This document shows, in pieces, positions 9,536 to 18,737 of a stretch of 64,000 nt of DNA. Below the pieces are notes generated by a model that worked only from the letters and a program-made list of their open reading frames with translations, was not told the DNA's origin and searched no databases. The DNA is taken from contig JADKHN010000006.1 of the NCBI GenBank assembly GCA_016721725.1, forward strand, positions 248,001-312,000, in the 5' to 3' direction. Position 1 is the first letter of the stretch. Each line of letters opens with the position of its first letter. Both the position numbers and the translations under genes were made by a program. The stretch comes from Chitinophagaceae bacterium. GTDB lineage: Bacteria; Bacteroidota; Bacteroidia; Chitinophagales; Chitinophagaceae.

Positions 9536-9543
9536 TAACTTTG
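9536..9543 (+). promoter_or_regulatory. -7 promoter box TAACTTTG before mqnE
   Basis: TAACTTTG is an exact match to TAnnTTTG and ends 16 bases before the ATG at 9560. Transcription would begin around 9549-9551, giving a very short leader. This argues for the ATG at 9560 over the in-frame TTG at 9551. Confidence 0.55.
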
Positions 9544-9559
9544 CTTAAAATTGCTGCAG

Positions 9560-10708
9560 ATGAATGCTTCCATCGATATCCTGATCAATTCCACCGAAGA
9601 TGCCGGTCTTAAATCCATCGCCCAAAAAGTAAAGGACCAGCAACGCATTACGGATGAAGAAGGCCTTATGCTCTTCCAAAAGGGCAGCCTGGGTTTCGTC
9701 GGGGCTCTGGCCAACCATATCCGGGAGCGGATGCACGGCGATACCACTTATTTCAACCGGAATTTCCATATCGAACCCACCAATGTATGCGTTTTCAGCT
9801 GCGCCTTCTGCTCTTACTCGCGGCTTTACGCCTATAAGGAGGATGGCTGGGAACTCAGCATCGAACAGATGCTCGACATGGTGAAAGCCTACGACGGCAA
9901 GCCCGTCACCGAAGTGCATATCGTGGGCGGTGTTCATCCCAAAATGAACATGGATTATTTCATCGAACTCATGCAGAAGGTGAAGGCCCACCGGCCCGAA
10001 CTGCACGTAAAGGCCTTTACGGCCGTGGAACTGGACTATATGTTCCGCAAGGCCAAACTGAGCACGGAAGAAGGGATGAAACGGTTACACGAGGCCGGGT
10101 TAGACAGTCTGCCCGGCGGCGGCGCCGAGATCTTCGCTCCGGAGATCCGCAAACAGATCTGCGACGATAAGGTGGATGCCGAAGGCTGGCTATCCATCCA
10201 TGAAGCGGCGCATAAGCTGGGCATGCACAGCAATGCCACCATGCTCTACGGCCATATCGAACAGTACGGACACCGGATCGACCATATGAGAAGGTTACGC
10301 GAATTACAGGACAAGACCGGCGGCTTCAATACCTTCATTCCCCTCAAGTTCCGCAATATGGACAACGACATGAGCCATGTACCCGAATCCACCATCACGG
10401 AAGACATGCGTCTCTACGCCATCGCCCGGATCTACCTGGATAATTTCCCGCATATCAAGGCCTACTGGCCCATGCTCGGCCGCCAGAACGCCCAACTGGC
10501 CTTATCTTTCGGCGTCAACGACATCGATGGCACCATTGACGATACCACGAAGATCTATACCATGGCTGGAAGCGAAGAACAAACGCCTACGATGAGTACG
10601 GAGGAACTGGTGAGCCTGATCAGGCAGGTGAAGAGAAGGCCGGTGGAGAGGGATACATTATACAATGTAGTCAGGGATTTTTCTTTAGAGGAGAATGTTT
10701 TGATTTGA
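9560..10708 (+). CDS. mqnE: Aminofutalosine synthase (radical SAM)
   Basis: A 382-residue radical SAM enzyme. MqnE joins SAM to the product of MqnA to form aminofutalosine in the futalosine pathway of menaquinone synthesis. The 4Fe-4S ligands are in CVFSCAFC (CX3CX2C), about 75 residues from the start. Other family signatures are EVHIVGGVHPKMNMDYF, GLDSLPGGGAEIFAPEIR and HSNATMLYGHIE; the last is characteristic of MqnE as opposed to MqnC. The length fits MqnE. I place the start at the ATG at 9560 (MNASIDIL), since the -7 box leaves little leader before it. Its presence implies menaquinone-based respiration. The other mqn genes are not in this window. Confidence 0.9.
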   Translation: MNASIDILINSTEDAGLKSIAQKVKDQQRITDEEGLMLFQKGSLGFVGALANHIRERMHGDTTYFNRNFHIEPTNVCVFSCAFCSYSRLYAYKEDGWELSIEQMLDMVKAYDGKPVTEVHIVGGVHPKMNMDYFIELMQKVKAHRPELHVKAFTAVELDYMFRKAKLSTEEGMKRLHEAGLDSLPGGGAEIFAPEIRKQICDDKVDAEGWLSIHEAAHKLGMHSNATMLYGHIEQYGHRIDHMRRLRELQDKTGGFNTFIPLKFRNMDNDMSHVPESTITEDMRLYAIARIYLDNFPHIKAYWPMLGRQNAQLALSFGVNDIDGTIDDTTKIYTMAGSEEQTPTMSTEELVSLIRQVKRRPVERDTLYNVVRDFSLEENVLI

Positions 10709-10819
10709 AGATTAGATGATTTGAAAATTAGTTGATTTGAAGATTCATTCAGGCCGAATGAGATATTCAATTTTCACAATTTGATCATCAGCACATCATC
10801 TAATCTTCAAATTATCAAA

Positions 10820-13336
10820 TCAGAATAATTCCGGCTGATTATCCGCGCTCCGCTCCTTCCGCTCCCACTCCATTTCCACCGACTTGCTGTAATCCACCAG
10901 TTTGGCGCCGAGGGCCTTCCAGCCCATGACCTCCACCACTTTGTCGATCCTGATCTTACCCTTGCGAACCTGTGAGCCTCTTCCGCTTTGCACGGCCAGC
11001 ACGGGTTCGGGATCGGTGGTGACCGCCTCGAGATAGTTCTCCTCTCCTTCCTTGATGAAGAAGAATTTATTGTGCAGCGTGGTGGTCTCGATCTTGAATC
11101 GCTTCACGGAGAACTGCACTTTTTCCTTGTCATAATAAACGGCGGTGATGATCTTCTCCGGATCGAATTTCTCCATGAGCAATATCTTATCCGAATCAAA
11201 ACGCTGCGTGAGTTCCTGGTCGGTGATCTCGTAATTACCATCGTTGTAGATGACGAGGATGCGATCCTCCGCGTCGAACTTGCCCAGGTACTCTCCTTTC
11301 TCCTCGGTATTGAGGCGGCCGAACTTATTGTCGAACCAGAGTTTCTTGGCATCCAGGGTTGAATTGCCGGCTTCCTTGAACTTGACCGACTTGATCGGAT
11401 ACTTGGTCACCTGGTTGCCGATGCTGCCCCTGCCCTTGATCTCCTGCTCTTCGAAGTAAAAATCGAATTCCTTGATACGGGCGCTGCAATTAGGACTCAG
11501 CACCACTTTCACCACTTCAGCCTCCCCGTTGGGGTTGGAAGTGAAATAATGCACTTTACTTTTCTCCGAGCCCTTGGTCAGGTCATATTCCTTGTCGCGG
11601 GTGACGCCGGTGACATTGAACCGCTTCGCATAACTGATGCCCGTCTTCCCGTCGGCATAGATCATATTATAGGTGGTGCGCTCGTCGTTCTTCTGGAACA
11701 CGGCCACATGGATGATGTCCTTGCCGATGAAGACCTTGTCGGACACTTTCACCACTTTCATGATCCCCCCCTTGGTGAAGGCGATGATGTCATCGAAATC
11801 GGAGACCTCGGCCACCAGTTCATCCTTCTTCAACCCGGTACCAATAAAGCCGTCGGCGTAGTTCACATATAATTTGGTATTGGCGATGGCCACGGATTTG
11901 GCCTGGATGGTATCGAAGAGCTTGATCTCCGTCCTGCGCTCGCGGCCCTTGCCGAATTTCTTGAGCAGGTTCTCATAATAGGCCACGGCATAGTCTACCA
12001 GGTTGGCCAGGTCGAACTTCACTTGCTTGATATCCGCTTCAAGTCCTTTGATCTGGGCATTCAGTTCATCAATATCCAGTTTGTAGATGCGCCTCACGGG
12101 CTTCTCGGTTAGCTTGACAATGTCCTCCCGGGTGATCTCTCGCCTGAGTTGTTTCTTGAAGGGCGTGAAAGCCTTGTCGATCCCTTCCAGCACTTTGTCC
12201 CAGGTCTCGTGTTTCTTCTCCAGTTCCTTGTATATCTTCTCTTCGAAGAATATCTTTTCCAATGAAGTGTAATGCCATTTCTCCTGCAACTCGGCCAGCC
12301 TGATCTCCAGTTCCCGGCGAAGGAGTTCCTTGGTGTTATCGGCCGATATCTTCAGCAATTCCTGCACGCCGAGGAATTGCGGCTTGTCCTGCACGATCAC
12401 GCAGGCATTGGGTGAGATGCTTACTTCACAGTCGGTGAATGCGTATAATGCATCAATGGTGATATCAGGTGAGATGCCAGCTGCGAGCTCGATGATGATC
12501 TCCACATCAGCGGCCGTATGGTCGGTCACTTTTTTGATCTTGATCTTGCCCTGGTCGTTCGACTTCACGATGCTTTCCATCAGTTGAGTGGTGGTGACGC
12601 CGAAGGGAACGCTCCGGATGACGAGGGTCTTCTTATCCAGTTCCTCGATGATGGCCCGCACGCGGATCTTGCCGCCGCGTTTGCCTTCATTATACAAGCT
12701 GGCATCCATGATGCCCCCGGTCAAAAAATCGGGTAGTATCTCGAATTTCTTTCCGCGCAGGTATTTGATGGACGCTTCGATGAGTTCACAGAAATTATGC
12801 GGAAGGATCTTGGTCGCCAGTCCAACCGCGATACCTTCGGCGCCCTGTGCCAGCAATAAAGGGAATTTCATCGGCAGGGTCACCGGTTCATTCTTACGCC
12901 CGTCGTAGCTGAGCGCCCAGTTGGTGGTCTTATTGTTGAAAGCCACTTCCAGGGCGAACTTGCTGAGCCTGGCCTCGATATACCTTGAAGCCGCGGCCTC
13001 ATCGCCCGTACGTACATCGCCCCAGTTTCCCTGGGTTTCGATGAGCAGGTCTTTTTGTCCCATGTTCACCAGCGCATCCCCGATGGAAGCGTCTCCATGC
13101 GGGTGGTACTGCATGCTCTGCCCGATGATATTGGCCACTTTGTTGAATCGGCCGTCATCCATTTCCTTCATGGCATGGAGGATCCGGCGCTGAACGGGTT
13201 TCAATCCGTCCTCAATGGCCGGTACCGCCCTTTCCAGGATCACATAACTGGCATAGTCGAGGAACCAGGTCTTGTACTGGCCACCGATGCCGCTGTCGGT
13301 GTGTTCGTATTCTTCTATGTTTTTTGACTTCGCCAT
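10820..13336 (-). CDS. parC: DNA topoisomerase IV subunit A (gyrase/topo IV A family)
   Basis: An 838-residue type IIA topoisomerase subunit that cuts and rejoins DNA to unlink daughter chromosomes. The N-terminal winged-helix domain starts near residue 27 (YASYVILERAVPAIEDGLKP, then VQRRILHAM). The catalytic tyrosine is Y119 in AAASRYIEARLS. QYHPHGDASIGDALV is the conserved region around quinolone-resistance positions. The C-terminal half (after ~residue 480) forms beta-pinwheel repeats but lacks a canonical GyrA box, so I favour ParC. The partner parE lies upstream on the same strand, separated by a DUF1835 gene. The C-terminus ends in NQPELF. Confidence 0.9.
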   Translation of the reverse strand: MAKSKNIEEYEHTDSGIGGQYKTWFLDYASYVILERAVPAIEDGLKPVQRRILHAMKEMDDGRFNKVANIIGQSMQYHPHGDASIGDALVNMGQKDLLIETQGNWGDVRTGDEAAASRYIEARLSKFALEVAFNNKTTNWALSYDGRKNEPVTLPMKFPLLLAQGAEGIAVGLATKILPHNFCELIEASIKYLRGKKFEILPDFLTGGIMDASLYNEGKRGGKIRVRAIIEELDKKTLVIRSVPFGVTTTQLMESIVKSNDQGKIKIKKVTDHTAADVEIIIELAAGISPDITIDALYAFTDCEVSISPNACVIVQDKPQFLGVQELLKISADNTKELLRRELEIRLAELQEKWHYTSLEKIFFEEKIYKELEKKHETWDKVLEGIDKAFTPFKKQLRREITREDIVKLTEKPVRRIYKLDIDELNAQIKGLEADIKQVKFDLANLVDYAVAYYENLLKKFGKGRERRTEIKLFDTIQAKSVAIANTKLYVNYADGFIGTGLKKDELVAEVSDFDDIIAFTKGGIMKVVKVSDKVFIGKDIIHVAVFQKNDERTTYNMIYADGKTGISYAKRFNVTGVTRDKEYDLTKGSEKSKVHYFTSNPNGEAEVVKVVLSPNCSARIKEFDFYFEEQEIKGRGSIGNQVTKYPIKSVKFKEAGNSTLDAKKLWFDNKFGRLNTEEKGEYLGKFDAEDRILVIYNDGNYEITDQELTQRFDSDKILLMEKFDPEKIITAVYYDKEKVQFSVKRFKIETTTLHNKFFFIKEGEENYLEAVTTDPEPVLAVQSGRGSQVRKGKIRIDKVVEVMGWKALGAKLVDYSKSVEMEWERKERSADNQPELF

Positions 13337-13354
13337 GGTATAGGCCCCACCCAG

Positions 13355-13371
13355 CCTCCCCGAAGGGGAGG
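13355..13371. repeat. CCTCCCC-GAA-GGGGAGG hairpin
   Basis: A perfect 7-bp stem with a GAA loop, just upstream of parC. A similar TCTCCCC/GGGGAGA hairpin with a related TTCGG-type loop occurs at 21914-21933, so this looks like a dispersed element rather than a gene-specific terminator. Confidence 0.6.
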
Positions 13372-13495
13372 AGGAGCATTATTTTAAATGTTTACTGCTA
13401 TCTTCCTAATATATTTTTTACCAAAAGGGCTCATTAAATTTTCCTTTAATAGTACTCCGCATTATCCCCGTCCAAATGGCGTTCAGCCGTGCAGG

Positions 13496-13538
13496 CATTA
13501 TCCATTATCCATTATCCATTATCACATTATCCATTACA
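13496..13538. repeat. CATTATC heptamer tandem repeat over the 3' end of a gene
   Basis: Four tandem CATTATC units at 13496-13523 are followed, after one extra A, by another CATTATC and a CATTACA. The repeat overlaps the last codons and the stop of the DUF1835 gene on the minus strand, where it reads as ...VMDNVIMDNG-stop. Confidence 0.85.
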
Positions 13539-14353
13539 GCAGCCTTCTCCTTCCCCTTCACCTCGAATTCCTTCATCTTGCCCACCGTTCCCTGAACATC
13601 ATATTGCTCAGAGGCCAGTAAGACCTTCAATCGCCACAACAGGTATGCATCTCCGGTAGGATGTTTGGATTTGCTGAGGTATTGGTTTATGATCCGGGAA
13701 GCCTTCTGCCAGTCGGGTGTGATGAATTTCCTCAGTTCCGCATCGTAGAAATCGTAATCTTCCTGAACCAGTTTCTTCCCGCCTTCCAGTAAACGGATTC
13801 CGCGGTGTTCATTGCAGATGCGGGTCCATTCGTCGGGGTCCACTTCAAACTCGCTGAGGGTGACCTCACGGGATAGTTTACGGGCTTTGAGAAATTCCCT
13901 GGGCGCTATCTCATACAGGTTATCGGGATAGAATATATGGCCTTTCTCGTTGATGAAGGGCAGGTTGTTCAAATAAAGGATGAAAACGCGGCCCGGATAT
14001 TCCTTCAACTGGCTCATCAGCCAGTAATAACCGCATACATCGTGTTTGTTCTGTGCGGCCCAGATCCAAAGGACTTGTTCAGGGTCCTGTTCCAGCTTTT
14101 CCTTTAATTCCAAAACGGTACGGTTGTCATCAACCTCTCCCCTGTCCACAAGCCCGTCGTAATCACCACCGGCCAAAACCTGGCGCCACCATTCCTTTCT
14201 ATCTTCAATGGCTGCGGGTGAATAGATATCGCCCAGGGGACCTACGGCAAAATCATCTTTTATCTGGACGATCTCCCCGGTGAGGCTTTCATCCAATTCA
14301 AAACTTTTTCGGAGCGCTTCGATGTCGGCTTCCTGGAAAACAAGGTGGATCAT
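13505..14353 (-). CDS. DUF1835 domain-containing protein
   Basis: A 282-residue cytoplasmic protein. The N-terminus (MIHLVFQEADIEALRKSFEL) and the segment EIVQIKDDFAVGPLGDI are diagnostic of DUF1835. A later W/E-rich part (LSEFEVDPDEWTRICNEHRG) resembles the DUF3658 partner domain often found with it. The function of this family is unknown. The gene sits between parE and parC on the same strand. The final ~10 residues (MDNVIMDNG) are encoded by a heptamer tandem repeat, so the original stop may have been different. The start at 14353 gives the family N-terminus. Confidence 0.8.
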   Translation of the reverse strand: MIHLVFQEADIEALRKSFELDESLTGEIVQIKDDFAVGPLGDIYSPAAIEDRKEWWRQVLAGGDYDGLVDRGEVDDNRTVLELKEKLEQDPEQVLWIWAAQNKHDVCGYYWLMSQLKEYPGRVFILYLNNLPFINEKGHIFYPDNLYEIAPREFLKARKLSREVTLSEFEVDPDEWTRICNEHRGIRLLEGGKKLVQEDYDFYDAELRKFITPDWQKASRIINQYLSKSKHPTGDAYLLWRLKVLLASEQYDVQGTVGKMKEFEVKGKEKAAVMDNVIMDNG

Positions 14354-14394
14354 TATTTATTGAATAATTAAGATTTAATATTTTATATTTTTTT

Positions 14395-14520
14395 CACCAC
14401 AAAGGGCACTAAGGGTAAAACAAAGATCACAAAAAGAGTATGCCAAATTTGGCCTGTTCGCCAGTAAAATTCATAAACAACTTTGCGTACTTCGTATCAA
14501 ACTTCGTGTACTTTGTAGTT
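14395..14520. repeat. Inverted CACAAAG / CTTTGTG-type element upstream of the DUF1835 gene
   Basis: CACCACAAAGGGCACTAAGG (from 14395) faces CTTCGTGTACTTTGTAGTT (14502-14520) as an imperfect inverted repeat, with further ACAAAG and CTTTGCG copies between. The 183-base gap between parE and the DUF1835 gene is filled by this element and an AT-rich stretch. Confidence 0.6.
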
Positions 14521-14536
14521 AATTGAATCCAATCAA

Positions 14537-16420
14537 TCATCCTTCCTCTACCATATCCAGTTCCACTTTCAGGTTCCCGATGATGAAATCCTGGCGTGAC
14601 GGGGTGTTCTTGCCCATATAATATTCCAGCAACTGCTGGATATGCGTTTCGGGCAATAACATCACCGGCTGCAGCTTCATTTCATTGCCGATGAAACGGG
14701 CGAACTCATCCGGACTGATCTCTCCCAAGCCCTTGAACCTCGTGGTCTCGGGTTTGTTACCGAGTTTTTTGGTGGCTTCCTGCTTCTCTGTTTCACTATA
14801 ACAATAAATGGTCTCCTGTTTGTTCCGTACCCTGAACAAGGGTGTTTCCAGGATATACACATGCCCGTTCTTCACCAGGTCGGGGAAGAATTGCAAAAAG
14901 AAGGTCATCAGCAGTAGCCTGATGTGCATACCGTCCACATCGGCATCAGTGGCGAAGACGATATTGTTATACCGTAAACCTTCGATCCCTTCCTCGATAT
15001 TCAGTGCGTGTTGCAGAAGGTTGAACTCCTCGTTCTCGTAAACCACTTTCTTGGTGAGTCCGAAGCAGTTCAGGGGCTTGCCCCGCAGGCTGAAGACCGC
15101 CTGTGTATCCACATTCCGTGCCTTGGTGATGCTTCCGCTGGCGCTGTCGCCCTCGGTGATGAAGATGGTGCTCTCCTTTTGTTTTTCGGCGATCCTGTCC
15201 TTGTCCTTACCCGTCGCTTCGTCGTTATAATGGAATTTGCAGTCGCGCAGTTTCTTGTTGTGCAGGTTGGCCTTCTTGGCCCGCTCATTGGCGAGTTTCT
15301 TGATCCCGGCCAGTTCCTTTCGTTCGCGTTCGTTCTGTTCGATCCTTTTCTTCAGCGCTTCCGCGGTGGCCGGGTTCCTATGCAGATAATTGTCCAGTTC
15401 CCGCGCCAGGAAATCTCCGATGAAATTGCGCATGCTCGGTCCGCCTTCATATACGGTTTGGGATCCCAGTTTGGTCTTGGTCTGACTTTCAAACACCGGT
15501 TCCTGCACCCTGACGCTGATGGCGGCGCAGATGCTGCCCCGGATATCGGCCGCGTCATAATCCTTCTTGAAGAAATCGCGGATGGTCTTTACATAACCTT
15601 CCCGGAAAGCGGCGAGGTGGGTACCGCCCTGGGTGGTGAACTGCCCGTTCACGAAACTGTAATATTCTTCGCCGTAGGCGTTCTCATGGGTAAGCGCCAG
15701 CTCGATATCCTCTCCTTTGAGGTGGATGATGGGATAACGGATCTCGTCCTCATTGGTCTTGCGCTGCAGCAGGTCGAGCAGGCCGTTCTTACTCACATAA
15801 CGCTTGCCGTTGAGGTTCATCACCAGTCCGGCATTGAGATAACAATAATTCCAGAACTGGTTATCTAGGTATTCCTGTACAAAGTGGAATTTCTTAAAAA
15901 CGGTATCATCGGGGATAAAGGTCACGAGTGTGCCGTTCTCCTCGCCCGACTTCGCTTCCTTATGTTCTTTGATGAGTACCCCTTTTTCAAATTCGGCGGT
16001 CTTCTCCTTGCCCTCACGGAAGGCGGTCACCTTGAAATAATGGCTCAGGGCGTTCACGGCCTTGGTACCCACGCCGTTCAGTCCCACGCTTTTCTGGAAT
16101 GCCTTGCTGTCGTATTTGGCGCCGGTATTGATCTTACTCACCACATCCACCACTTTTCCCAGGGGGATGCCGCGTCCATAGTCACGAACCGTTATCGTGG
16201 TACCGTCGATGTTCACGTCCACGTGTTTGCCGTAGCCCATGGTGTGTTCATCGATGCAGTTGTCGATCACTTCCTTGAGCAGCACATAGATCCCGTCATC
16301 CGGACTGCTCCCATCGCCCAGTTTACCAATATACATGCCCGGGCGAAGACGGATATGCTCCCGCCAGTCGAGGCTCCGGATGGAATCTTCGGTATAATCG
16401 AAAAGGTCTTTTTCTGCCAT
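14537..16420 (-). CDS. parE: DNA topoisomerase IV subunit B
   Basis: A 627-residue GHKL ATPase subunit of a type IIA topoisomerase; the length matches Bacteroidota ParE. ATP-site motifs are [10 protein letters not shown] (residues ~49-58, with the Mg-binding Asn), [10 protein letters not shown] and [13 protein letters not shown]. The Toprim domain shows EGDSASGS and [16 protein letters not shown], with the metal-binding DxD. It powers strand passage with ParC (10820-13336). Both are on the minus strand with parE upstream, so a transcript parE - DUF1835 - parC is plausible but not certain, because repeat-like sequence separates each pair. Confidence 0.92.
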   Translation of the reverse strand: MAEKDLFDYTEDSIRSLDWREHIRLRPGMYIGKLGDGSSPDDGIYVLLKEVIDNCIDEHTMGYGKHVDVNIDGTTITVRDYGRGIPLGKVVDVVSKINTGAKYDSKAFQKSVGLNGVGTKAVNALSHYFKVTAFREGKEKTAEFEKGVLIKEHKEAKSGEENGTLVTFIPDDTVFKKFHFVQEYLDNQFWNYCYLNAGLVMNLNGKRYVSKNGLLDLLQRKTNEDEIRYPIIHLKGEDIELALTHENAYGEEYYSFVNGQFTTQGGTHLAAFREGYVKTIRDFFKKDYDAADIRGSICAAISVRVQEPVFESQTKTKLGSQTVYEGGPSMRNFIGDFLARELDNYLHRNPATAEALKKRIEQNERERKELAGIKKLANERAKKANLHNKKLRDCKFHYNDEATGKDKDRIAEKQKESTIFITEGDSASGSITKARNVDTQAVFSLRGKPLNCFGLTKKVVYENEEFNLLQHALNIEEGIEGLRYNNIVFATDADVDGMHIRLLLMTFFLQFFPDLVKNGHVYILETPLFRVRNKQETIYCYSETEKQEATKKLGNKPETTRFKGLGEISPDEFARFIGNEMKLQPVMLLPETHIQQLLEYYMGKNTPSRQDFIIGNLKVELDMVEEG

Positions 16421-16631
16421 TTGTACTAAAATTCAATGCGGGAAAAATGCCTAAGCCAAAACTTAAAAGTGAAAACCAAAAAAGTTTTGAGTTGACCTGG
16501 TTTTTGGCTTTGCCTTTTAACTTTTGCCTTTTTTCTCAGCGTTGCGAATATAGCGGAATGGAGGCAGTTAAGTTCCAGGTGAATTATCCACAAATGGGGT
16601 GGAAATGTGCGAAAAATAAATTGGGTTATTC

Positions 16632-16738
16632 TACCACAAAGGTTTCGAAGTATGGAACGAAGAACACAAAACTAATTTTCTGAATCAGGAAATCATGGTG
16701 TCCTCAGAGAAACAGCTTTGTGCGCTTTGTGGTAAAAG
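16632..16738. repeat. Second ACCACAAAG / CTTTGTGGT inverted element
   Basis: TACCACAAAGG (16632-) pairs with CTTTGTGGTA (ending ~16734), with GAACACAAAAC and GCTTTGTGCG copies inside. The 349-base gap between parE and the SDR gene also has, at about 16447-16535, AAAACTTAAAAGTG facing CTTTTAACTTTTGCC. I see no gene in it apart from weak short ORFs. Confidence 0.6.
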
Positions 16739-16769
16739 ATTTTAATGTAGCTTTATTCAAACAATTCAA

Positions 16770-17554
16770 ATGAATCTTGACCTTTCCGGAAAAACTGCCG
16801 TGGTATGCGGCAGTACCCAGGACTGGGACTGGCATCTGCCAAAGAGCTGGCCTTACTGGGATGCCGGGTGATCCTGATGGCCCGTAATGAGGAAGTGCTT
16901 AAGGCCGTTGTCAAAGAATTGGATGTATCCAAAGGACAAGAACATGGTTACCTGGTGGCGGATTTCACCGAACCGGAAGCCGTTAAAAAGGCGATCCAAT
17001 CATTTACAGAATCCAATACCGTGCATATCCTGGTCAATAATACAGGTGGCCCGGCAGGTGGACCGGCTTTGAACGCCAGCGCGGAGGATTTCCTGAAAGG
17101 CTTCAATGCCCACCTCATTAACAATCATCAATTAACACAGGCTGTAGTGCCGGGTATGAAGGCCGCCGGATTCGGCCGGATCGTCAATATCATTTCCACT
17201 TCAGTGAAAGTACCCATTGCCGGACTCGGGGTCAGCAATACCACCCGGGGCGCTGTGGCCAACTGGGCCAAGACCCTGGCCGGTGAATTGGGTCACTTCG
17301 GCATAACGGTCAATAATGTATTGCCAGGATTCACAAATACCGCCAGGGCGGGATACGTGATCGGCAATAAGGCAAAGAACAGCGGAAAGACCGAGACAGA
17401 AGTGATGGCTGAACTGGTGGCCGAGATCCCGGCTGGACGGATCGGTGAGCCAGGCGAATTGGGTGCCGCCGTGGCCTTTTTATGTTCCCCGGCAGCGGCC
17501 TATATCAACGGCATTAACCTCCCGGTTGATGGCGGGCGGTTGGGGTGTTTATAG
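16770..17554 (+). CDS. Short-chain dehydrogenase/reductase, interrupted by a frameshift
   Basis: An NAD(P)-dependent SDR oxidoreductase whose N-terminus is out of frame with the rest. From the ATG at 16770 the frame reads MNLDLSGKTAVVCGSTQ, the first strand and start of the GxxxGxG cofactor loop. The continuation GLGLASAKELALLGCRV is in the -1 frame, open to 17554. Adding one G in CCCAGGACTGG (near 16819-16822) would restore one 261-residue protein. The rest is typical SDR: ILVNNTGGPAGG, then a serine (IISTS) but no YxxxK, with NTTRGAVANWAK at the catalytic position. That matches atypical SDRs in which Tyr is replaced by Thr. It is either a recent pseudogene or a one-base assembly error. Confidence 0.8.
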
Positions 17555-17679
17555 AAACGCGGATGAAAAGGATGGATACGGATGTTCGCGGGCCAATTTC
17601 CCTTGCGGTTTCAATTGAATTTTTGTTTTTCGGAACTTATGTATATTTTGGTCATTCTTAATCAATCAAAACTCAACAA

Positions 17680-18087
17680 ATGAAACTTGTAAAAAATTTA
17701 TTGGCCGCCGGACTCTTGTTAACTGCCTTTGTCCTGGTCAGCTGTAAAGGCAAAAGCGCAAAAGACATGATCGTTAACAAATGGAGTCTGACCGACATGG
17801 GCGGAGAAGGCACCAAGGGCATGACCGATGAAGACAAAAAGACCATGGTCGGGAAAGTGATCATGGAACTCACAAAAGATGGGAAAGTCTCTATATCCGG
17901 TATGGGCAGTGAGGCAAAGACCGGCACCTATACCATGAGTGAGGATGGAAAGACCCTGAACCTGAAGCAGGAAGGCTCCGCTAAAGAGGACGCTCACGAA
18001 ATCAATGAACTAAGCGATACCAAACTCGTGATCACCGAGAAAAAGACCGATGGCATGAAACTGAGTTTCTCGGCTGAAAAAAAATAA
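17680..18087 (+). CDS. Small lipoprotein, lipocalin-like
   Basis: A 135-residue lipoprotein with signal MKLVKNLLAAGLLLTAFVLVSC and lipobox LVS-C. The mature part begins with DMIVNKWSLTDMGGEG and shows alternating beta strands (KVIMELTKDGKVSISG, GTYTMSEDGKTLNLKQ, TKLVITEKKTDGMKLSFS). This is the layout of Bacteroidota lipocalin-like (DUF4923/lipocalin_4 type) lipoproteins, where a KW motif opens the barrel. The ligand is unknown. The gene lies 32 bases before a small membrane-protein gene on the same strand and may be co-transcribed with it. Confidence 0.7.
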   Translation: MKLVKNLLAAGLLLTAFVLVSCKGKSAKDMIVNKWSLTDMGGEGTKGMTDEDKKTMVGKVIMELTKDGKVSISGMGSEAKTGTYTMSEDGKTLNLKQEGSAKEDAHEINELSDTKLVITEKKTDGMKLSFSAEKK

Positions 18088-18119
18088 GCAGTCATATACT
18101 CTTCAAAAATCAACAGGAT

Positions 18120-18644
18120 ATGGAACAACAGGTCAAATTGTCCGAATGGTGTAGTCAGCACATCAAAACTCCAATAACGATCACCGGATATGCTGGAATG
18201 AGTACAGCCCAAAAGGTTGCGGGACTTTTTTTATTGTTGATCTTTGGTTTTCTTGCTTATGGTTCTTTCTCACAGTTCCTGGTATCATCTGATAAAGGCG
18301 AACCCAATTTTGTCTACCTGGTTTTTCCGATCATCCTTGTTGCTTTCCTGGTGTTCTTTTTCCTCCTGGTAAGAAAAAGGACCGGCGAACTGATCGCAAC
18401 ACTCGACAGTAAAGGCCTGGCCACGAAGAATGGGAAGTTCCTCGATTGGAATAACCTGAAAGTACTCCGGTACATCAAGGTTTATAACAGGCTTCAACCT
18501 GCGGATGGATATAAGCTGCAAATGATCGTTTTTGAATTCGCCGATGGCAAAGCTAGGATCGGGTTTAAGATGAATGGTTTTGCCCTGGTGAATATGCTGG
18601 CTGATAACATGCCGGTTAAACGTGAGAAAAAAGAGCCCCGTTGA
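18120..18644 (+). CDS. Two-helix membrane protein of unknown function
   Basis: A 174-residue protein with two hydrophobic helices (about residues 35-53 and 66-86: AGLFLLLIFGFLAYGSF, VFPIILVAFLVFFFLLV) and a C-terminal cytosolic domain. The C-terminal part (ELIATLDSKGLATKNGKFLDW, then LKVLRYIKVYNR) resembles the PH-like fold seen in two-helix bacterial membrane proteins such as YcxB-like or DUF2244 groups, but this is an inference. It follows the lipocalin-like lipoprotein gene and ends before a clear terminator, so the two may form one unit. Confidence 0.6.
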   Translation: MEQQVKLSEWCSQHIKTPITITGYAGMSTAQKVAGLFLLLIFGFLAYGSFSQFLVSSDKGEPNFVYLVFPIILVAFLVFFFLLVRKRTGELIATLDSKGLATKNGKFLDWNNLKVLRYIKVYNRLQPADGYKLQMIVFEFADGKARIGFKMNGFALVNMLADNMPVKREKKEPR

Positions 18645-18684
18645 TTGATTAAATAATCCGCCTGCTTTATTGCACTTTACTTAG

Positions 18685-18709
18685 GCCATCCTTCCGGGGA
18701 TGGCTTTTT
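18685..18709 (+). terminator. Rho-independent terminator
   Basis: GCCATCC (18685-18691) pairs with GGATGGC (18698-18704) and is followed by TTTTTA. It ends the plus-strand unit that finishes at 18644. Confidence 0.8.
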
Positions 18710-18737
18710 ATTTGTAGTTTGTACAAAATCGTTCATC

